A DNA stretch of 64,000 bases from Entophlyctis helioformis. Its lineage: Eukaryota; Chytridiomycota; Chytridiomycetes; Chytridiales; Chytriomycetaceae. Below the pieces are notes generated by a model. That model made no database searches. It was not told the DNA's origin and saw only the letters and a list, made by a program, of their open reading frames with translations. The stretch's first letter is position 1. Each line of letters opens with the position of its first letter. Positions 57,424-64,000 of this stretch are shown here, piece by piece. The translations under genes were made by a program, and so were the position numbers. The stretch is from NCBI GenBank assembly GCA_025526915.1, contig JAHLKH010000069.1, positions 1 through 64,000 on the forward strand, read 5' to 3'.

Positions 57424-57735
57424 ACTGTTGTTCTTTCTCTTATCTTGCCTATAAAACAATGCGATTCCTCCCTTACTGATTCGTTTCCACTTGAGCGGTG
57501 CACAAGAGTGGATACGCAGGCTAGGCGCTGTGTTGCAACAAAGGAAGAGCGGATGGGTTTCAAAGATACATTCGAGGTTTTCGGGTCTTTGCTTGCAAAG
57601 AGCCTTCTAGAGTGGCATTCCTGGCCGCCCGACTATCTGCAAAGCACTGTAACAGTGGCATGGGGGCCAGCAAGAGAGACACGGAGAGAGAGAGGGAGAA
57701 ACGGAGAGATGCGAGTCATATGCGCGTGTGCGCGT

Positions 57736-58995
57736 TTAGCCGTAGCGGGTGCTGGACGACGGCGGCGGGCGTTGGGGGAACGGACTGCTTGGTCCCGAGC
57801 GCGACGACGGCACGGCAGCGTATCCACCGTTTCCAGGTTGGGCCTGCGCCATTGGCGGTCTGCCGGCATACGACAGATCGGAGCTGAAGGATCCGTTGGG
57901 TGATTGCAGTTGCTGCTGCTGTTGTTGCTGGCCGTAGAAGGATCCAGACGCCGGAGGAGGGCCGCGGAACGAGCCCGACAAGGCAGAGGGCGGGCCCTGT
58001 CTGTACGGCGACTGCGGCTGCTGCTGGTATCCTCCTCCGTAGGCGGCCGGCGGCGGCACTCGCTGCGGCGATCCGGCCGGGCCACCGTACATGCCCATCT
58101 GTCGTGGTGCCTGGGCATACATCTGCTGGGGCTGCTGAGGCTGCATCTGCTGGGGCTGCATCTGCTGCGGCTGTCCGTAGGGCGGCATGGGTGCACCGAC
58201 GGCCACAGGATGGTCGTGCGGAACGAGCGTCAACTCCTCCTTCTGCTGCACAAGGCCCGGACCGCCGGACCGGCCGATCGTCGGGTACGAGGCATACATG
58301 AGTCCATCCTCGCCGACCTTGGGCGACTCGTCCTTGATGATAAACTCCTCCTGCTGCTGGATCTTGCCGGGCCCGCCACGCTTGGACAGCGTCGGGTAGG
58401 TGGCAAACTGGGCCACGTCGCCGGCGCCGGCGGGCGAGACGGACTGGTGGCGGGACATGGTCTTTGACTGCCGCGGCAGGTCGTCGTCGGACTCCTTGCG
58501 GATGTACTTGTTGTAAACAAAGGTGCCGCTGGCGCCAAAGACGACGAGGCCGAGGAGCACGCCGACGACGGCAAATGGCGACAGGCTCGAGCCGGGCTGC
58601 GAGTCCTGCGACGAGGCGGTCTGCGGGGCCGCTGGGTTTGCAGGGATGCGGGGCGGGTCCGAGAAGGTCGGCAGCGGGGCGAGCGGCTGGCCGACGACGG
58701 GGCGGGGGGCCGGCTGGTTCTGCTGGTTCTGCTGGGTGGTCGACGGGGAGGCGGGCTGGGCCGTGGGGCGGGCAGGCGGGCGGGCCGGCGACGCCGACGG
58801 GGACGGGGCCGTGCGGGGGGCGCCGGGCTGGTCGGACGGCTGCGGGTTGGGCGGGGCGGCAGGACCACCGGGCGAGCCTGGAGCACCGGGAGCGCCGGGC
58901 ACGGGGATGACGGGGTCGCCTGGGTTGGGCAGCAGCTGGGCGGCCGACAGCGACGCCAGCGAGAGCGCCGCAAGGACGGCGGCGGTGAAGCGCAT
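57736..58995 (-). CDS. Single-pass membrane protein with Pro-rich ectodomain and tandem YPT repeats in the cytoplasmic tail
   Basis: One exon, 419 residues, family not recognised. A signal peptide (MRFTAAVLAALSLASLSAAQ) is followed by a Pro/Ala/Ser-rich, probably O-glycosylated ectodomain (21-138). One membrane span (about 139-161, FAVVGVLLGLVVFGASGTFV) comes next, then a KYIRK stop-transfer. The cytoplasmic tail contains two copies of a roughly 24-residue unit at 198-221 and 234-257, each with A-T/S-YPT-L/I, then R-x-GGPG, then a V/I-QQ-K/Q-EE stretch. The final 150 residues are Gln/Pro/Gly/Met-rich. Type I orientation and repeated tyrosine motifs suggest a surface sensor or adhesion protein. 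It is divergent from another membrane protein of similar layout at 59579-60923. No introns are evident. Confidence 0.82.
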   Translation of the reverse strand: MRFTAAVLAALSLASLSAAQLLPNPGDPVIPVPGAPGAPGSPGGPAAPPNPQPSDQPGAPRTAPSPSASPARPPARPTAQPASPSTTQQNQQNQPAPRPVVGQPLAPLPTFSDPPRIPANPAAPQTASSQDSQPGSSLSPFAVVGVLLGLVVFGASGTFVYNKYIRKESDDDLPRQSKTMSRHQSVSPAGAGDVAQFATYPTLSKRGGPGKIQQQEEFIIKDESPKVGEDGLMYASYPTIGRSGGPGLVQQKEELTLVPHDHPVAVGAPMPPYGQPQQMQPQQMQPQQPQQMYAQAPRQMGMYGGPAGSPQRVPPPAAYGGGYQQQPQSPYRQGPPSALSGSFRGPPPASGSFYGQQQQQQQLQSPNGSFSSDLSYAGRPPMAQAQPGNGGYAAVPSSRSGPSSPFPQRPPPSSSTRYG

Positions 58996-59578
58996 GGCGG
59001 GCGGTAGTTGAGTGGTGGTAGTTGAGTGGTAGTTGAGTGGTAGTCGAGTGGTAGTCGAGTGGTAGTTTGTGGTAGTTGCTGGTAGCTGGCGGTCTATGCG
59101 GCTGCAGTCCGTGTGGTTGGCACCTCGAGGTTGATGTTAGCGGCCGTCAGGCAGAAATCGCGGGCGTGCACTGAAACAGGCGCCGGGTGGCGCACAGGGC
59201 CAGAGGGCCAGAGGGCCGGCGGGCCAGCGGGCCAGAGAGCACAATGGCCAGCCGCGCTCGGGCAGATCGGCGGACACACACTGGGGCGGGCACTGGGGCG
59301 GGCACTGGGGCGGGCAAACGGGAAGAGAGGACGGGGCCGATGGACGCTCGCTGCCGTTCAAGTGGCTGCCGTTCAAGTGGCTGCTGCTGCGTGTGTGCGC
59401 GCACGCTGCTCGGGCGGCCGGCTCTTTTACATGCGCGCTTACAGGGCAAGCACAGCAAGCAAGCGCAAGCGCAAGTGCACAAGCACAGCGAGCACATAGC
59501 CACAAGCGCAAGCCCAACGGCTTTCCAGAAAACCGCACAGCGCTCGTGCCACTGCCACAACCCGCCGTGCTCGCCCCG
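58996..59578. other. Divergent spacer between two membrane-protein genes, with minisatellites
   Basis: Contains imperfect tandem GTGGTAGTTGAGTG / GTGGTAGTCGAGTG units (about 59003-59085), CAGAGGGC/CCAGCGGGC runs (about 59200-59240), three tandem GGGCGGGCACTG units (about 59282-59320), a duplicated GCTGCCGTTCAAGTG (about 59352-59380) and repeated GCAAGCGCAAGCGCAAG words (about 59455-59485). I recognise no gene. It should carry the promoters of both membrane-protein genes. Confidence 0.5.
59003..59085. repeat. Imperfect 11-14-base tandem repeat (GTGGTAGTYGAGT)
   Basis: Five to six degenerate copies directly upstream (on the minus strand) of the start codon of the 57736-58995 gene. No spacers of CRISPR type are present. 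Confidence 0.8.
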
Positions 59579-60923
59579 ATGCTCCCCTCCGCTCGTGCTG
59601 GCCGCGCTCGCCGGCCTTGCGCACCAGGCCGCCGCCATGGACTGGCTGCTCTTCACCCGCAGCCGCGCCTGCCTCACGCCCACGTACCGCTTCTTCCCGT
59701 GGGACGGCATCGTGCCCACCACGCTGCCCTCGGAGCCGCGCCGCTGCATCTCGTACAACGCCCAGCGATTCGTCTACACATTCACCGACGCCTCCAAGAG
59801 CGCCGTCGCCCTGAGCAGCTGCTCCAGCGTCGACTGCTCGTCAAACTGCAGCGTCGTCGAGACGGCCGTCTTGTGGGACAGCCGCTCCGCCCAGCCGTGC
59901 ACCAACGTGTACGTGCCCGTGTCGGCCAAGCCCGTGCTGGCCATCGACGACATCAACGCTGGCCTCGCAGCCGCCGGCGCAGTCGGCCTCGTGGGCAACG
60001 GCCCGTCGGCGTCGGCCTACCACCTGCGGCTCATGTTCCTCGAGACGTCCTCCTGCAGCGGCGTGCCGTCGCTGGCGCGGGTGCACTACCTCTTCGAGAC
60101 GTGCGGCAGCTACAACAGCAGCCACTATGCCCGCACCGTGTTTGACAACGGGCTGGCCGATCCGCAGCGCACCTACGACCTGCTCGCGTGCACAGACAGT
60201 GCGTGCCGTGTCGGCTGCAGGACCGTCGAGCGGCCACCCGTGCCTGCCCTGCGTGGCGCGGCTGCCGATTGCTCCATCGACGACATGTACGGCAACTCGC
60301 TCAGCTACGAGGCCAGGGCGTTGACCAACAGCTCGCAGTTTTACGTGCAAGGCTCGCTGCAGCCGTCGCCTGTCCCGCCCGGTCCAACCCGCGACGCTGG
60401 CAGCAGCGCGACGACGGCACCGTTCCCGCCTGCTGCGATTGCAGGCATTGCCGTTGGAGCCGTCGTCGTTGTTGCTGTCGGCATTCTCGCGCTCTTGCTT
60501 GCTCGCCGTCGTCGCCAGTCGGCAGCTGCACGCAACAAACACAACAGCGACGATAGCAGCAGCGACAGCGACAGCACAACGGCCAATGGCAAGATCAGCC
60601 AGCCCGACGCTATGTCGCCGCCAAAGATTGTCGGCATCCTCCCGTCGGCCAACACGCCTGTCACCTGCCCAGCCGACGCGTCGCTGGAACGATCGCTGCC
60701 GCCGTCCTACGAGATGGCTGCCCACACACCCGCACACATGACCAAAGTCCATGCCGTGCCCGACCACGACGACCAGACGTACGGCCTCATGGAGCTGCCC
60801 ACCGAGGCGGCCATCGACCGCGACAACCAGACGTACGGTGTCATGGAGATCACTGATCCGGCCGCGCTTGACCGCGCCAACCAGCAGTACGGCGTCATGG
60901 AAGCCAACTACCGCCGGTCCTAA
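59579..60923 (+). CDS. Single-pass membrane protein with Cys-rich ectodomain and repeated QTYGVME tail motifs; start disrupted
   Basis: The frame is secure from MDWLLFTRSRACL (59637) to the stop at 60921-60923 (428 residues). Just upstream, PPLVLAALAGLAHQAAA is an excellent signal-peptide core in the same frame, but its only nearby ATG (59579) is one base out of frame across ATGCTCCCCTCCG. Removing one C would give MLPPLVLAALAG. I therefore start the feature at 59579 and treat it as a probable indel. The ectodomain (about 260 residues) has about 18 Cys and several NxS/T sites. One span (about 265-288, IAGIAVGAVVVVAVGILALLLA) precedes RRRR and an acidic/Ser-rich tail. The last 50 residues hold three units ending QTYGLME, QTYGVME and QQYGVME. 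Family not recognised; a receptor-like role is inference. Confidence 0.78.
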
Positions 60924-61144
60924 CGCCTCCCCCTCTTCCCCCCTCTTCCCCCAACTCTATTATTTGCTTGGTGGCGTGGAATGAACCGCCCGAGATCAAC
61001 ACGATTGTCGTCACTGGCGCGTTGGAAGGTGACCAAAGTGGATGAGGACAGAGTGGAAGGTGGACAGAGTGGATACGCAAGGATTTATTACAGGCTGGAG
61101 GGCCAGAGGGCAGGTGTGCCGTGTGCCGCGAGAGGGCAACGTGT

Positions 61145-62937
61145 CTAATAGGAAGTGTACGTGTGGCCGGGGTACCACGCACCGGCCCGCAACGGCGGCA
61201 GGACGACGTCCGTGTCGGTCGTGGTGGTGGCGACCGTGGCCGTGACGGCCGCCGTGTCGACGGTGGTGTCGGCGGCCATGGACAAGCCGATGCTGCGCAG
61301 CACGGAGCGCAGGGATGGCAGCTGCACGATGCGCTGCGACTGCGAGTGCGGGTATGGCTTCTGCTGTTGTTGTTGCTGCATGCATGCGGCGTTGAGCAGC
61401 AGATCGAGTGGCGTGTCGGGTTCGGAGGCGGGTATGGTGGTGGCGGCAGCGTGGGTGCGATGGCTGTGGCTGTGGTTGTGGACGTGGCAGTCGCGTGCAG
61501 CGTTGTGGTGGTAGTGGTAGTTGTGGTGGTGGCCACCGACCGGCACAGCGGGATCTGCCCGCATGTCCATAGCCAAAGACGACGCCGACGACACGGGCGA
61601 CGACACGGACGATCCAAACGACGATGCCGTGTGGCTGCGTGCGTGCTGGGTGTGGTCGTCAAACGTCAAGCCAAGGGTCGACGCCGGCTGGTCCATGTCG
61701 ACGGCCGACGGCGACGGCCCGCGCTGCGGCATGGACGCAACCCGCCCGGCATCATAGACAGGGTGCACCATCGTGACCGACATCTTGCGACCGCGTCGCC
61801 GCAGCGACATTTTGTGTTCCTTGCGCTGGTGGCGATGGAGGGCTGCGCAACAGACACACAAGCGTGGAGAGTTAGCAACATGCCGTACACACACACCATA
61901 CACACACCATACACGCAGGGAGACAATCACAACTCACCCGAGCGGTGGAAATACGCCATGGGGCACATGTTGCACTTGTGTTCGGGCACGCGCTCAGTGC
62001 GGTGCACCTGCATGTGCACCGTCAGGTTGCTCTGTGTCGACAGGGTGCGGCCGCAGACCTCGCATATGAAAAAGGCCGACTTGCGGGCGTGGGTGAGCCG
62101 CACATGGTCGATGAGGTCGAGCTTGGTGACGAACATGGACGCAGCCGACGGCGGGCAGATGGTGCAGTCGAACGTGCGCGCGCTGTACTGATCGGCGACG
62201 GGCGGCGTGGCGCGCGTGGTGTGTGTGGTGGTGGTGTGTGTGGTGGTGTGTGTGGTGGTGGCGGGCGAAGTCGTGTCGGGTGATGCGGGCACAGACGGCC
62301 GCCTGCCGCGCTGCATCGATGCGGATGCCGCCGGAGATGAGATGGGATTGATGGCGCAGCTTGTGCCAGGCTGCGCAAATTTGCCGGCGTCGCTTGGAGC
62401 AGATTGCGGGTCGTTGAGCATGTGCACCGACGCTGGCCAGGCGTGTGGGCGAGGCTGCGTGCGAGGCTGCGGGTGGAGCTGGAGGCCAAGGTCTTGGTGT
62501 GTGTGTGCGTGCGGGTGCGAGTATGCGGGTGCAGCGGATGGCGACAGCGGCCCGTGGGCAGAATGGCGCACTTGGACAGATGCGGCAAGACCCGCAGGCG
62601 CAGCAACGGGCGAGGTGCCGCTGGTGCTGGTGCCAGTGCCAGTGCCAGCGCCAGCGCCAGTGTGAGTTGCGGATGCAGATCGAGAAGACGGCGATGGTAG
62701 CCTGTGGGTGCGGGGCATATGCGTGTGCGTGTGCGTGTGCGATGGAGCGTGCAGGACGGGGCCGTCAGCCGGGCGGGCGGCGTGTGCGTGCTCGAGTGTG
62801 TGCTCGTGTACGTGTGCGTGCGGGGCACGGATGGCAGCAGCGGGCAGGAGCGGCGACATGGCAGGCGACATGGCAGGCAAGCAGGTGTTGGAGCGAGGGA
62901 TCGCAGAGCAGGCGGGGGCCACGGCGTTCAAAAGCAT
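61145..62937 (-). CDS. C2H2 zinc-finger protein (putative transcription factor)
   Basis: Two exons (62937-61938, 61842-61145) join in phase to 565 residues. Three zinc fingers lie near residues 250-345: FDCTICP...DHVRLTH (long first knuckle, C-x2-C...H-x4-H), FICEVCGRTLSTQSNLTVHMQVH (canonical), and HKCNMCPMAYFHRSGALHRHQRKEH. The last is split by the 95-base intron (61937-61843). The N-terminal half is Ala/Pro/His/Thr-rich, with His-Thr repeats from simple CA/GT sequence. The C-terminal half has a His-rich patch (HHHNYHYHHN), NHSHSHRTH and a poly-Gln run before the end PGHTYTSY. No regulatory domain was recognised; DNA binding is inferred from the fingers. I start at MLLNAVAP (62937); further upstream Met codons are in frame but precede Arg-rich simple sequence. 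Confidence 0.82.
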
Positions 62938-63754
62938 TTTGGCCGTCGCACACACACGCACGTCTGCACGCTTGCTCGCCCGCCTGAACACCCGCATGCC
63001 CACATGGCAGGCGTCACGCGGTAATGGGCTCACCAACGCGGGCTCATCCGCGTGGGCTGTGCTGCGTTGAGATAAGGCGTGTGGTGCACCAGACGCCTGC
63101 ACAACGCCTCTGCGCACTGATGCTCCGCTTGGGCCACACGGTGCACGTTCCACGTGGTATGCGAAAGTCGGCTGACAAATGGTTTGGGCGGCGCTTGAGC
63201 CAAGACTCAACAACGGGCCATTTCGGGCTTGTGCGCCGTGTGCCGTGCGCCTCTCGGGATGCTGCCGGTGAGCAGCGTTGCTCCTGCTACTGCTGCTACT
63301 GCTGGTGGTTGCTGCTACTGCTGCTGGTTGTTGTTGTTGCTGGTTGTGGCGGCCCTGCGTAGGCGGCCTGTTGTGCGCTGCCTACGGTGGGTGCACACAC
63401 ACGTACACACAATCACACACACGTACACACACACAGTCACACTCTCGCCCACATGCTCCATTATCATCAGCGACCCGCAGCACATGGCCAGCCTCGCTCA
63501 TGCCACGCGCAGCCGCACCCGCACATGATCCCAGGCCGCTGCCATCGCCCGTAAGTGCACTTTGAATCTCGTCAATCTCCAGACACGCGGCTCGCTGGCC
63601 GTCACATGGACGCATCCACATGGCCGTCTCGTTGTCGCATATGGCTATAAATGGGTTTAATGCTGTTACACACGCACAAGATGCTCAAGATGCTCAAGGT
63701 CAGAACCCGTCAGACTCTCTGTCAGAGCAGGCACCAAACCAACTCCACTGGTGC
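62938..63754. other. Gene-free region upstream of the zinc-finger gene
   Basis: About 820 bases with no supported gene. It includes (CTGCTA)/(CTG)-type repeats at about 63284-63345 and a CA-rich block with ACACACGTACACACA words at about 63393-63441. A TATAAA at 63645-63650 reads on the plus strand, away from either neighbouring gene, so it may be incidental. Confidence 0.45.
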
Positions 63755-64000
63755 TCACACCCCAAACAGCCCTCGATGCAGCTTGCGTTGCTGCGCAGTC
63801 GTCCTGCCCATGGCACCGGGCTGCGGCTGCGGCTGTGTCTGCACTTGTGCCTGCTGCTGCTGTGTCTGCTGCTGCTGTTGGGCGATCTGCATGGCCTGTC
63901 CTTGCTGGCTCTGCTGGCCATGCATCCGCTTGGCCGATGTGGTCGTGCCGCCCGCGACTCGTCCGCCGCCGCCTGTCCCTGCCCCTGTCCCTGCGCCGTT
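63755..64000 (-). CDS. 3' end of a Gln-rich protein gene (5' part beyond the window)
   Basis: The minus-strand frame is open from the window edge (64000) to TGA at 63757-63755, giving 81 C-terminal residues. These are Gly-rich, then Gln-rich (QIAQQQQQTQQQQAQVQTQ), ending GAMGRTTAQQRKLHRGLFGV. The non-repetitive basic end (AQQRKLHRGLFG) favours real coding sequence over a repeat artefact. A splice acceptor inside the visible part cannot be excluded. Function unknown. Confidence 0.5.
   Translation of the reverse strand, partial: NGAGTGAGTGGGGRVAGGTTTSAKRMHGQQSQQGQAMQIAQQQQQTQQQQAQVQTQPQPQPGAMGRTTAQQRKLHRGLFGV

Noticed and set aside
59003..59320. CRISPR-like or attachment-site repeats
   Set aside because: Units are short, directly adjacent and degenerate with no unique spacers. 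They are minisatellites in a eukaryotic promoter region.
62207..63070. Cys/Val/Arg-rich plus-strand frames opposite the zinc-finger gene
   Set aside because: They arise from GTGTG simple sequence. The minus strand has three zinc fingers and a phase-correct intron.
63645..63650. TATAAA as a promoter
   Set aside because: It reads toward the minus-strand gene that ends at 63755, with no plus-strand gene after it, so it has no evident target.

Overview
The window is eukaryotic nuclear DNA, GC-rich, with dense protein-coding genes on both strands. Most genes are cut by short introns of about 55 to 330 bases with GTRNGT-type donors and CAG/TAG/AAG acceptors. The gene content points to a zoosporic (flagellated) early-diverging fungus, most likely a chytrid or close relative. 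Fungal markers are the ERMES subunit MMM1, a SKT5/Chs4-type chitin-synthase activator, a GT34 mannan/galactomannan-type glycosyltransferase and a CAF16-type ABC ATPase. Genes kept in flagellated lineages but missing from yeasts and moulds are a C2CD3 centriole protein, a soluble-type (ADCY10-like) adenylyl cyclase, a CABLES cyclin-box protein and a FERM-domain protein. No transposon, rRNA or CRISPR was seen. One tRNA-Leu(AAG) is present.

Layout. 0-5 kb: the 3' end of an unknown gene (+), a GT34 glycosyltransferase (-), a Gln/Ala-rich protein with a PP1-docking motif (+) and cytochrome c heme lyase (-). 5.2 kb: tRNA-Leu. 6-12.3 kb: a Munc13/Ync13-like C2-MHD protein and a malonyl-CoA synthetase (ACSF3-like), both (+). 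12.4-15.6 kb: GAR1 and MMM1 (-). 15.6-18.3 kb: AMACR and a PQ-loop (SemiSWEET-size) membrane protein (+). 18.7-22.6 kb: the SKT5-like Sel1-repeat protein (+). 23-30 kb: the giant soluble adenylyl cyclase (-). 32.3-47.6 kb: FERM-domain protein, CABLES and C2CD3, all (+). 47.8-53.5 kb: a 1680-residue protein of unknown function with a degenerate lipid-kinase-like C-terminus (-). 53.9-57.4 kb: a Rho-family GTPase and CAF16 (+). 57.7-60.9 kb: two divergent single-pass membrane proteins with repeated tyrosine motifs in their cytoplasmic tails. 61.1-62.9 kb: a C2H2 zinc-finger protein (-). 63.7-64 kb: the 3' end of a Gln-rich gene (-).

Themes. Several products serve membrane traffic and cell-shape control: Munc13-like protein, Rho GTPase, SKT5-like protein, FERM protein and MMM1. 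Others serve mitochondria and peroxisomes: heme lyase, ACSF3, MMM1 and AMACR with an SRL tail. Adenylyl cyclase and C2CD3 fit flagellated zoospore biology.

Two whole-window patterns stand out. First, single-base frame disruptions occur in five genes (near 29720, 35560, 35915, 36670, 40930, 41380, 41535, 42417, 51564 and 59585). Elsewhere, every multi-exon gene I spliced closes in phase. The disruptions look like unpolished indels, though real mutations are possible. Second, three introns appear to use GC-AG boundaries.

All exon boundaries were derived by eye from splice consensus, reading frame and remembered protein-family conservation. No alignment or RNA evidence was available.
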